Source of the DNA: an uncultured Verrucomicrobiota bacterium
Lineage (GTDB): Bacteria > Verrucomicrobiota > Verrucomicrobiia > Limisphaerales > UBA1319
DNA length: 64,000 nt
Direction of reading: 5' to 3'
Assembly (NCBI GenBank): GCA_903845125.1
Contig: CAIMWS010000043.1
Coordinates: forward strand, 1 to 64,000
Part shown: positions 29,965 through 38,962 of the stretch, piece after piece
Layout: each line of letters opens with the position of its first letter
Position numbering within the stretch: the first letter of the stretch is position 1
Notes under the pieces: model-generated
The model's input: the letters and a program-made list of their open reading frames with translations, nothing else
The model's database searches: none
Told to the model about the DNA's origin: nothing
Made by a program: the position numbers and the translations under genes

Positions 29965-32889
29965 TTACTCAATCACCAGCCAGGTATATCCTTTGGCGGG
30001 GATTTCCACTGGCACTTGGACGTTGTATTCGCGGTCCAGGGCATACCGGATGGAAGCCCCTTCCCGCTCGCGGATCCGGGCAGCACCAGCCAGGCCGGTG
30101 TAATAAAGCGGAAGACTCAAAGTCCTTTTAACGGATTCGGGCAGCGGATTGTAAACCATGGCCAGGCCGCGGTGTTCCAGGGCGGGATTGACATGCAGCA
30201 TGCAGTCGATGTCCTGCCCATTGGGGCGCCGGACATGGATGATGTCGGAATCCAGGATGGCCCGGTATTTCTTGTACCAGGCGACGGTGTCCTTGACCAA
30301 CACACGGGTTTCCTCCACGTCGTAGAGGCGCGGCCCGCGGTAGCAGCTCTGGACTCCGGACCCAAAATTCTGCGCCAGGTGCGCGCCATACGCATCCAGG
30401 TGGTCTTTGAGTGGCTCGAGCGTGGCGGCCGGCCCCCCGCCGTGATATTCCACCAGCGGCGTCATCATCCAGCCCATGCTCGACAGCTTGTGCCAGGTGC
30501 CGTCGTAGATGTTCTGGCGGCCAATGAGGATCTGGTATTCGCGGGGCAGGGACCAGTTTTCCTCCCGGTAACCCATGCCGGTCTTGTTGCTGCCTTGGTG
30601 GAAGTAGCTGTCCGGCGCATTGACGAATATCCCCCGCCGCCGGCAGCCGTGGAAAAACTCGGTCATCTTCTCCCATTGCACCCGGAAGGAGTCCTCGCGG
30701 CCCTGGTGATACTTGTGTGTGGTGGACTCGCAAGGATAACCGTGGTAGGGACCATCGGTTTCGATGACGTCCTGCCCGACGAAATCCATGAAATCAAAGA
30801 GGTGCTTGAAGTAACGATCCACATACTCCGAGCCGAGGCAAAGGCTGGGCGGGTAAAAGTCCTGCTTGGCGTCATTGGCCGGCCCCTTGGAAGCGGTGGA
30901 GCAAAACAGGATGTAGCCGCCGATCCGGATGCCTTTGGAGTGGGCATAGTCGAAGTCCGCCTTGATCCGTTCCCAATATCGGCGATCCGTGCTGTTCATG
31001 TCGAAACCACTCCAAAAAGTGATGATGATCATCTCAAAGCCAGTCTCCACGCACTGGTCCACCGCGCGACGGATGGATTCGGAATCGGAGTTGCGCAGGT
31101 GCATGAAGATGGGGTTTTCCTGCGTCCAGGGCGCCACGGCGCGGAACATCTTCCGGCGGGCCAGGCCCTGGCGCTCGGCATCGTCGTTATCGTGGAGGGT
31201 CTCAAAGGTCCGGAACGAGGTGAAGACCTCGCCGGGTTTCAGGGTTTTGGCGAGGCCCTGCGAATACTGGCTCAGCAAAAGATAGCGCGCGGCCCCCAGG
31301 CTGGGGAAATCGCGGGCATCCACCGGCTTCCAGGGATGGTCCAAAGTGGTGTTGGAAATGTAACGCAGATCCCCGATGGGTTCCCGGCCTTCGGAGTAGG
31401 TGGCATAAAGCGGATCCTCCTCCCAGCGGGTGGTGGTCATCCTGCTGAACGTGTAATCGCTTTCGACCCAGATGCGCGAAGCCTGGTCGTGGGGCACCGC
31501 CAGCATCTCCGCCACCAACTGGCCGATCTGGATCTCCTTCAGGCCGGCGTTCCGGACCACCACCTGTTTGCTCAGGATCGGCAGGCCGTCGAACATCTCA
31601 TAATGCACCGCCACCTGAAGGCCGCCACCCGAACGGGATTGGAAATGCAGCGTCAGCCGCTTGCCTTTGGGGGGCCAAGCGGTTTCCGGCGCTCCGTAGC
31701 GCGGATGCCACGGGAGATTGCTGGCCACATCGCCGGTCTCCAGGCCGGTAAAACCGAGCGCTGCGGGATCACCCGTCAGCGTGGCGATCCAGGCACGGTC
31801 GAAGTAGTTGTGCACCGGCTGGCCGAGCAGGCCGCCAACGTGCAGTTTTTGACCATTCACGGTCAACACGGCTTCCGGGCGGATGGACCGCACGAATTCA
31901 GCGCCGGAACGCAGGTTCTTGAAGCTCATGGTGGCCGCCGCCGGGGCCGCCAAACTGGCATCGGCGACCAGGAACGTGCGACTGATCAGCCCGTTGGCCA
32001 GCCTGATCTGCGCGCTTTGGTGATCCGGACCGGGCAACACCTCCACTGCGGTGGGGGTGGCGGGCGCCTTGACCAGCCAATCCTCCGAGGCGGGGGCCGA
32101 ATCCAATTGATCAACCAGCCTGACCCCGGGCGTCTTCAATACTGCGGCCACCAGGCTCGAACGGACCTGCCGGCCTTCGGCCTGGATGCGCTTCAGCTCC
32201 GGAACGTCCAGCAGGAAATCCGCCACCGGGTCAAATTGGCCCGGCTGGAACGTGGCGTAGCGGACCTCGGCCACTGCGCCATCGAATGCCTCCCGCCCCG
32301 GGGCGGTGGCGCCGATGGAGAAATTCTGCGGTCCTCCGCCCAAACCCGGCAATTCACATATTTTCCGGCCATTGAGCCAGCCGCTCACCCGGTCGCTGGA
32401 CTTTACGATGGCCAGATGCGTCCATACCCCCGGCGCCACCGGCGCCAGCGGGGTGAACCCGATCCCGCCCACCAGGACACCCCAGTGATCGCCGGATTGA
32501 CCCAGGATGAAACCGATGCCGCCATGGCCGTTGGCCACCACCGTATGCAGGCCGCCCGCATTCCCCAGGCGCGCGCAAGCCCAGGCCTCCAGCACAAAGT
32601 TGCCGCCCCCGGCCAGGTTTCGCGCCACCCGGTAGCACTGGCTGGGATCGCTGAACTGAATGGATGAATCATAGTGCGAACACCGTGCCCCGGGAGCACT
32701 GGCGGCGGCTTTCGGCGCCCCCTCGCGCGCCAGATCCGGCCCGCCCGGCGCGAGGCTTTTCCAGGTTTCCGGCGCGGTGGGGGCTTGGACGCCGCGGAGG
32801 TCACGCAGGTTGTAGTGTGCCACTTCCTGCACCGCCGCCGCGCCAGACAACGGCAGGATAACCGCTAAAAAAAGGCCAAGTTTATTCAT
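29965..32889 (-). CDS. Secreted glycoside hydrolase-like protein: N-terminal LamG domain plus clan GH-D-like barrel
   Basis: 974 aa; signal peptide MNKLGLFLAVILPLSGAAA; LamG-like FVLEAWACARLGN...GVWTHLAIVKSSDRVSGWLNGRKI; barrel MIIITFWSGFDMNSTDRRYWERIKADFDYAHSKGIRIGGY...DVIETDGPYHG. Confidence 0.7.
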   Translation of the reverse strand: MNKLGLFLAVILPLSGAAAVQEVAHYNLRDLRGVQAPTAPETWKSLAPGGPDLAREGAPKAAASAPGARCSHYDSSIQFSDPSQCYRVARNLAGGGNFVLEAWACARLGNAGGLHTVVANGHGGIGFILGQSGDHWGVLVGGIGFTPLAPVAPGVWTHLAIVKSSDRVSGWLNGRKICELPGLGGGPQNFSIGATAPGREAFDGAVAEVRYATFQPGQFDPVADFLLDVPELKRIQAEGRQVRSSLVAAVLKTPGVRLVDQLDSAPASEDWLVKAPATPTAVEVLPGPDHQSAQIRLANGLISRTFLVADASLAAPAAATMSFKNLRSGAEFVRSIRPEAVLTVNGQKLHVGGLLGQPVHNYFDRAWIATLTGDPAALGFTGLETGDVASNLPWHPRYGAPETAWPPKGKRLTLHFQSRSGGGLQVAVHYEMFDGLPILSKQVVVRNAGLKEIQIGQLVAEMLAVPHDQASRIWVESDYTFSRMTTTRWEEDPLYATYSEGREPIGDLRYISNTTLDHPWKPVDARDFPSLGAARYLLLSQYSQGLAKTLKPGEVFTSFRTFETLHDNDDAERQGLARRKMFRAVAPWTQENPIFMHLRNSDSESIRRAVDQCVETGFEMIIITFWSGFDMNSTDRRYWERIKADFDYAHSKGIRIGGYILFCSTASKGPANDAKQDFYPPSLCLGSEYVDRYFKHLFDFMDFVGQDVIETDGPYHGYPCESTTHKYHQGREDSFRVQWEKMTEFFHGCRRRGIFVNAPDSYFHQGSNKTGMGYREENWSLPREYQILIGRQNIYDGTWHKLSSMGWMMTPLVEYHGGGPAATLEPLKDHLDAYGAHLAQNFGSGVQSCYRGPRLYDVEETRVLVKDTVAWYKKYRAILDSDIIHVRRPNGQDIDCMLHVNPALEHRGLAMVYNPLPESVKRTLSLPLYYTGLAGAARIREREGASIRYALDREYNVQVPVEIPAKGYTWLVIE

Positions 32890-32893
32890 AGGA

Positions 32894-33868
32894 TCATTTC
32901 TCAGGAATAGTGGTTGGGATGGGGAGACGTTGAGCGCCAGGGATCATGGTCGACATCGCCTCCGCGAACCGGGCGCCGAGTGTCAACATGCCATCGGCGG
33001 TGAAATGAGCGGCATCGCCGCTGACGCGCGGCAAATCGATGGTTTTGACCAACCGCGTTTGGCGGTCCTCCCGGCAGACCTCCTCCTGGCCTTGGCGGGC
33101 GATATCCCCAAACGCCCAGGTGTGGCTGTTCACCTGGCCGATGGCGAACGGCAGGGAAGGCGCCTGCAGATCTTTCCGCACCGAGCGGATGAAGCCGCTT
33201 AATAGCTGGGCGTAGTCCCCGGCCATTTTCCGGCTGATCCCTCCTTCGTGCTCCCCCTGCATCCAGATAAAACCGGACAACTCCGCTGGTTTCCCCTCGC
33301 GTTCAAGGGCGGCTAACGCGGCGCGGAGGTTGGCCAGGAGCGCCCGGTAAAGCGTCCCGGCCTCCTGGCCGTCGGATGGCGGGTGCCAATTGCGGCCCTG
33401 GTCATTATAGCCGGCCAGGGCGGGAATGTAATCCTGGTAATCCGCGCTCCGGGCAATGCCGGTCCCGCCTGAGGCATATTTGACGATCGCGATCTCCTCT
33501 CCCGGCAGCATCCGCTCCAGTTCCCTGGCCAGGCCAATCTCCGGCCCAAAGGAGCCCGCCTCGCCCACCCGCAGCGTGGTCCACAGGTTTTCCTGGTTTT
33601 GGAGCGTATCCTTCCCGGGCCAATACCGGATCCGGGGTTGCACCCGCAGCGCCTCCGGGAACGCTTCCCGGCCGCCGTGGTATTGCCGGATGTGGTTGTA
33701 ACCTTGCGCGTTGGACTGCCCCGAGACGACAAACACCCGCCACGGCCGCCGGCTTTGGGCCGGAGCCAACGCCGGGGCGGCCAGCAGCACGCACGCCACC
33801 GCGGCGAGCAACTGGCCAAGGAATCGTTGCGCCGCCATTCCGCAGGGGCCGCGGCACCCGGTTTTCAC
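32894..33868 (-). CDS. SASA-domain carbohydrate esterase (sialate O-acetylesterase/CE6-like)
   Basis: 324 aa; VFVVSGQSNAQGYNHIRQ; FIWMQGEHEGG; 4-bp overlap with the upstream GH89 gene. Confidence 0.85.
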   Translation of the reverse strand: MKTGCRGPCGMAAQRFLGQLLAAVACVLLAAPALAPAQSRRPWRVFVVSGQSNAQGYNHIRQYHGGREAFPEALRVQPRIRYWPGKDTLQNQENLWTTLRVGEAGSFGPEIGLARELERMLPGEEIAIVKYASGGTGIARSADYQDYIPALAGYNDQGRNWHPPSDGQEAGTLYRALLANLRAALAALEREGKPAELSGFIWMQGEHEGGISRKMAGDYAQLLSGFIRSVRKDLQAPSLPFAIGQVNSHTWAFGDIARQGQEEVCREDRQTRLVKTIDLPRVSGDAAHFTADGMLTLGARFAEAMSTMIPGAQRLPIPTTIPEK

Positions 33869-36800
33869 TTTTCAAACGCCATTACTTCGACCAAATGCCG
33901 GCCGGTATTGGCTGAGTTGAGGGTCTGGGTCACGCGCAAATAGCGCACCGTGCGCGGTGGAAAAACGCAGGTATACCCCTCCTCAGCCGCGGGTTCTTTC
34001 TGGTCGCGGCGGTCGGCCACCAACTCCCATTGCCGGGCATCGTGGGAGACTTCCAATTTGAAACCATAATGGCGGCGATCGCCGTAGTAACCCACCACCA
34101 CCACCCGGCCGATCCGGGTTGGCTGCCCGAAATCGACCTGCCACCAGGCTTGCGGGTCGTGGGTGACGTCGGTGGCCCAATACGCTTCCGTGCTGTTGCT
34201 GAAACCGTCATTGGCCAGGCTGGCCGGATGTCCCGGCAGGGCCGCCGAACAGGTGGCCGGCTTGCCCGTGGTCAGGCTCACCGCGTTGGGGGTGAAATCC
34301 GGAAGATATTTTTCGCAGAGCTGGCGCCCCAGGACCACCGGATCCCCCTGGGGCGCGGTGGCATAAGTTTCCCGGGCCCGGGTCCACCGCACCTCCAGGT
34401 CGCGGACCTCCTGTTCAAAAGCTCCGGAGTCAAACGCCGCCCCGCCTTCCAAGGCCGCGCCCATCCGCCGGAAAAACAGCTCCCAGCGCGGCAGGTAAAA
34501 TCCGGTGATCAGGCCGGACCACTGCCGCTGGGCATATTCGTGGAGCACCCCATCGCGGGGGCCCCAGAGGGTGATCAGGTTCCGGGCATTCCACTCGTAG
34601 AGCCGGCGTTCCTCGTCATTGCCCGCCCACTGCCGGGCATCGGCCAGCCAGCGGCCCAGGAGGAATTCCTCGCGGGTGCCCAGCAACCGGTCCAGGTCGC
34701 GGAGCAGTTCCAGGAACCGGGCCGTGGCCTCGCCAAAAGCCGGGCGATCCTTGAGCTCGTAGGCCCGGGCAACGCGCTGGAGCTTCATGGCGGCCAGGCT
34801 GTCCAGGACGTGCCGCCCCACGTGTACGAGATCAAACCGGTAGGCATCCACGCCCCCCAACTCGCCACCGCAGGCAAGCAGTTTCTGCCAGGCTTGGGCC
34901 AGGCGGGATTTTTCGTAAGGTGCGCCGGCGACGGCCCACTGCGGCCGGCCGGAAAAGGCGGGGCGGTTGCACACCAGGGAGTCGGTGCGGTTGGGCTCCT
35001 GGTAGGCGGTTTCACGCAAGGTGCTCCAGGCCTCCGCGGCGGCGGCGGGCAGCCGCCCGTAGCGGCTGAGGGCAAATTCCGGCACCCAGTTTTTCAGGTC
35101 CGGGGCGGCGGCCCGCCAGGCCATTTCACCCATGAGACTGTTCACCACGGGATTGTAGCCCAGCGCTTCGTTCACAAAACCGATGCCCGACAAGCGTCCG
35201 CGCTGCGGGCTGGTTCTGGCGGCTTGGAGGGCGTCCGCGATTTGCGGCAGCCCGCCGTGGAGGCTCACCACCCCGCCAAAATCCTGGATCAGGCAATACA
35301 GCCACGGCTTGCCGTAGAACGCCTCGGTCCGGCTCCAAACCGGAGCTTGCTCGCAATAAAGATCCAGCAGGATCATCCGGTCATCCGGCACCGCCCCCAG
35401 CAAGGCTTTGGCCTGGGGCGGCTTCCAGAACTGCGGCGCATTGTGGAAGACCCAGCCTTGCATCACCCAGATGGCCTCGGGATCTCCCGCCCGCATGGCC
35501 TCGTAAACCCCTTTACCCATGGCCGCCAGAAAGGGTGGATCATTGCTCGGGGGGGGCATTTCAATGAAGGTATCCGAGGCGTAAAGATGATCGGTGCCAA
35601 ATTCGCGGGTCTGCTCCGCGATGAACCGCCGGCCTATTTCCACGAACAGCGGCTGGCTGGGATCCAGGAAACGGGTGGGCGGGAAGTCACACCACGAAGG
35701 CAGTTTGTGCAGTGTGGCCTGGGGAAACACGTTGGTGAGGGCGGCCGGCACATGACCGGTGAAACCTTGCAGCACGGGCGTCATGCCCAGTTCCCGCTGG
35801 CGGCCGACGATCCGTTTCTGCAGCGCCAGGTGCCGGTCGATCCAGCTTTGCGGCAGCGGCCCGCCCCAGGCGTCGATGCACCCCATCCAGCCGAACGGCA
35901 GGTAGGCGGGCCCCACAAAAAATTCCTCCAGCTGGCGGTCGGTCAAGCCCAGGTCATGGTAAACCTTGCGCCAGATCGCCTCCTGGCCGGTGACGGACAA
36001 GGGCATATTGATCCCTTCCAAAGCCATCCAATCAATCAAACGTTCCCACTGGGCCCAGTCGAACCACGGCAGGCTGTAGCTGAAAGCGCAGAAATTCAGG
36101 TAATAACGGTATTTGAACGGGCTCACCTGGCGGACCTTGCCCGGAACCTCCGGCAGCGGATCCGGCAGCGCCAGGTTGCTGCCCCACAGCGACATCTGGC
36201 AGTGGCAATAATGCTTCAAATACCAATTCAACGCCGAGGCTTGCGAAACCCCGTTGTTGCCGCGCAGGATGACGCGCCCATCCCGGGTTTCAATTTCAAA
36301 AACATCGCCCGCCGGATCCTTGGGGATGTTTTCCAGCACGAACTTTTGCGCCTGTCCGGGGAGCAGGCGCGCCACCAGCCCGCGGGCGGATGGGGCATCC
36401 ACAATGGGCTGATCCCCCATCAGTTGCGCCAGCATCGGCTCCGCCGCCTGCACCCAGGCCTCGGTCCCCGCCGGCCCGGGATGCAGCAAATCCCACATCA
36501 GGTCCGTGTTGATTTTCCCGTCCGGGCGCAGGAACACCTGGTTGATATCGAGCCAGAACACCTGCCGGCCATCCGCCAGTTGGGCGGTGAGCTCGCCCGC
36601 GCGGCGGCAGGTCTCAATGCATTGGGCGGAGGAATTGAATGCCGGCGGGCTGATCCCCTGCTCCTGGTCCCCACCGCGCGGGAATATGCGCAGCAGGAGA
36701 ATCCTGGACGCTGGGTGGCGCAGGCGGATCAGATCGACAATCGCCTTGGTGCCCGCGAAAACCTCCTCCGGCGTATGGACTTTGGGGAAATGCCGGTCAT

Positions 36801-37176
36801 CGGTATTGTTCGTGCCGATCAGGATCATGAATACCTTCGGCGAGCGGGCAAAATCGAGTTCCCCGTGGAGCAGGTTCCAAAGGATGTTCTCGGTTCGGTA
36901 GCCATTATGGCCGAGATTGATCGCACGGCGTGGCGCAAAATGCCTGTCCCAAACCGCCTTCAGCGGCTCGTATTTTCCGCCGAGTTCGCCGATGGTGTGG
37001 GTGATCGAATCGCCAATCAGCACGAGGTCGTAGTCCCCGGATTTAACCGCTTTTACTTTCTCCTCGTGCCGGGCAGTGGGTGAAGCGGCCGGATAATCGG
37101 CATCGCCCGGCTTGGGTTCAGCCGCCGCCAGCGCGGATGCCAAGGCGAAAATCGGCCAAAAAATGGCTTTATTCAT
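33865..37176 (-). CDS. SGNH/GDSL esterase - GH89 alpha-N-acetylglucosaminidase - F5/8 type C (CBM32-like) fusion
   Basis: Start at MNKAIFWPIFALASALAAAE (37176; track ORF to 37344); GDSL block DLVLIGDSITHTIGE and ILIGTNNTDDRH; NAGLU block YRYYLNFCAFSYSLPWFDWAQWERLIDWMALEGINMPLSVTGQEAIW; C-terminal WWQVDFGQPTRIGRVVVVGYYGDRRHYGFKLEVSHD. Confidence 0.93.
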   Translation of the reverse strand: MNKAIFWPIFALASALAAAEPKPGDADYPAASPTARHEEKVKAVKSGDYDLVLIGDSITHTIGELGGKYEPLKAVWDRHFAPRRAINLGHNGYRTENILWNLLHGELDFARSPKVFMILIGTNNTDDRHFPKVHTPEEVFAGTKAIVDLIRLRHPASRILLLRIFPRGGDQEQGISPPAFNSSAQCIETCRRAGELTAQLADGRQVFWLDINQVFLRPDGKINTDLMWDLLHPGPAGTEAWVQAAEPMLAQLMGDQPIVDAPSARGLVARLLPGQAQKFVLENIPKDPAGDVFEIETRDGRVILRGNNGVSQASALNWYLKHYCHCQMSLWGSNLALPDPLPEVPGKVRQVSPFKYRYYLNFCAFSYSLPWFDWAQWERLIDWMALEGINMPLSVTGQEAIWRKVYHDLGLTDRQLEEFFVGPAYLPFGWMGCIDAWGGPLPQSWIDRHLALQKRIVGRQRELGMTPVLQGFTGHVPAALTNVFPQATLHKLPSWCDFPPTRFLDPSQPLFVEIGRRFIAEQTREFGTDHLYASDTFIEMPPPSNDPPFLAAMGKGVYEAMRAGDPEAIWVMQGWVFHNAPQFWKPPQAKALLGAVPDDRMILLDLYCEQAPVWSRTEAFYGKPWLYCLIQDFGGVVSLHGGLPQIADALQAARTSPQRGRLSGIGFVNEALGYNPVVNSLMGEMAWRAAAPDLKNWVPEFALSRYGRLPAAAAEAWSTLRETAYQEPNRTDSLVCNRPAFSGRPQWAVAGAPYEKSRLAQAWQKLLACGGELGGVDAYRFDLVHVGRHVLDSLAAMKLQRVARAYELKDRPAFGEATARFLELLRDLDRLLGTREEFLLGRWLADARQWAGNDEERRLYEWNARNLITLWGPRDGVLHEYAQRQWSGLITGFYLPRWELFFRRMGAALEGGAAFDSGAFEQEVRDLEVRWTRARETYATAPQGDPVVLGRQLCEKYLPDFTPNAVSLTTGKPATCSAALPGHPASLANDGFSNSTEAYWATDVTHDPQAWWQVDFGQPTRIGRVVVVGYYGDRRHYGFKLEVSHDARQWELVADRRDQKEPAAEEGYTCVFPPRTVRYLRVTQTLNSANTGRHLVEVMAFEK

Positions 37177-37809
37177 GTTGGACGGTGATTTTGAGGGTTT
37201 CAGGGGATCGGATTCCGGATTTCGGCCACTTGGGGAAATCGGCTGTGCCAGGAGGTTTCCCCGGCTGTAACCGACCCAAGGTGTCGTATTGCTGGAGCGG
37301 GTAAAAACCACCAGCCAAGGCCGGACTGGTGCGCCGGTTGGCAACCTGGCGGCCGCAACCGGAACTGGCCAGCGCTCCGGTGTTGGCCAAGACCATCACC
37401 CAATTGGGCCGGTCCAGATTGCCCTGTATGGCGGTCGTTTTCATCCGGGAATGCTCATTCTGTTTCACCTGAGTCTGCCGAACCCAATCGAAAGTCTCAA
37501 GGTTAGAATAGGTAAGAACAGGTGCCTTTGCCGGCGCCATTGGGAATCGGGCCGAGCTGGCTGTGAGCCGGATGATAACTGAAAGCCCGGGCCAGCGGGG
37601 AATTGCCATGCTTCCGGCGGCGGCGGGTCCCACCTACCAATAATCCAGCCGGACTGAGGTTGCGCCCGATGCTGATTCAACGCACCCGCTCGGATCACGG
37701 CTTGGAAAATCATTCCATCTTGCACACCCTCTGTGAGACCGCCCGGCGGCAAGTTAAAAAGGCGATAGGCTTGTTGGTGGTTTACACCAATCAACACGAA
37801 TCAACTCGT

Positions 37810-38112
37810 TTATGGAAGCTTGATCTGATTCCAAGAATTCGTCGGTGAAAGCCGGTAAAAGACCATGTCCAACGGAAAATAAAGGTGGTTGAATATGGAG
37901 ACTTCAACCGCATCTGGACCGCCTTTTTGAATTCGACCAACCGTTTGCCCAAACCGAAACGCCGACTGAAATTGGACGTTTCCAAACTGGTCCACCGCCG
38001 CCACGTTGCGAGCCATCAATATAAAATAGGAGGCAACATACATCGCGATAAGAACGGCGAAAAAAACCGCAGACTTAACGAAAAAATGCAACCAACCATG
38101 ATTCGTTTTCAC
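37810..38112 (-). CDS. Small putative membrane protein
   Basis: 100 aa; single N-terminal TM segment FFVKSAVFFAVLIAMYVASYFILMA; no recognised family; isolated in a gene-poor region. Confidence 0.35.
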   Translation of the reverse strand: MKTNHGWLHFFVKSAVFFAVLIAMYVASYFILMARNVAAVDQFGNVQFQSAFRFGQTVGRIQKGGPDAVEVSIFNHLYFPLDMVFYRLSPTNSWNQIKLP

Positions 38113-38240
38113 AGGCTACAGATCACTTTGCGTGCTTTGACAATGCGTTCCCATAATTCAGTCGGCATCCCCCCGTCGCCAAACACCTCCCAGCAAATGA
38201 TTGAATCGAGTATTTATCTGCGCCTCCTGTTCCACGCGGC

Positions 38241-38621
38241 TTATGAAAGTTGAACCATGGTGAACCAACAATCCGACTTCGAAATGTCCGAAAAGATCAC
38301 GCTGGCCAGTTGGTCCACGTCGTCGTAACTGTAACCGTAGGCATAATAGTTCACCTGCCCCGTCAGGTTCCCGTTGTTGTCGTTGGTGTACCAGCTGGTG
38401 GGGCCGCCCGTCAGCTGGTTCAGACTATCGACCCTGAAACTGGTGCCCGAGTCGTTGTCGGTTCGCCGGTTCAGGTTCCAAAAGCAACCAGGCGGCAAGG
38501 CTTTGCCGCCCAGGCATGAGGAAGGCACCTTGGCGCTACAGTCCCACCCTCCCAGCAGGCCAAGCAGGCAGGCCAGGCATCGCCAAAAGGCAACCCGATC
38601 ACTTATTATCCCAACGTGCAC
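38241..38621 (-). pseudogene. RHS/YD-repeat protein fragment
   Basis: ORF segment FRVDSLNQLTGGPTSWYTNDNNGNLTGQVNYYAYGYSYDDVDQLASV matches the RHS repeat pattern (LNQLT...YDxxGNLT...YxYDDxDQL); flanking residues do not look RHS-like and the ORF is very short. Confidence 0.6.
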
Positions 38622-38962
38622 GGTTCATTGGTAATCAATATGCCCGGCATAATGCAATCCGGTTTCTCCAGGAATCTTTATTCAGGCTTTCGATCTTCGG
38701 GCCGATGGGAGGCGGCCTGAGTTGCCGCTTCGTGCCCAGGAACAGAGATTCATGCGCGTAGAGCTGACCGAGGGAAAGGACCAGGCCCGGAAAGGACGCA
38801 AAGCACAACAAATGAGGAGGGAATAAACCATGGATCACGCAGATTACACGGATAGGGAAACCGGGATTAACAGTTTGCGATTTCTGAGGCAAACAAGGCG
38901 CATCAATCCGGGATGGGTAATGGAGGCTGGGCCAAAGCGGCGCTTTCACCTCACGACGGCGG

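Noticed and set aside
29950-32667. 905-aa plus-strand ORF
   Set aside because: Antisense shadow of the LamG/clan-D-like GH gene on the minus strand; no domain or credible start context.
34030-37083. 1017-aa plus-strand ORF
   Set aside because: Antisense to the clearly recognisable GDSL-GH89-F5/8C gene; composition is the H/R/P/Q/G-rich shadow expected from high-GC codon bias; no recognisable domain.
37169-37797. ORFs 37169..37633 and 37465..37797 as genes
   Set aside because: Overlapping each other in different frames with no recognisable domain, in a gene-poor segment.
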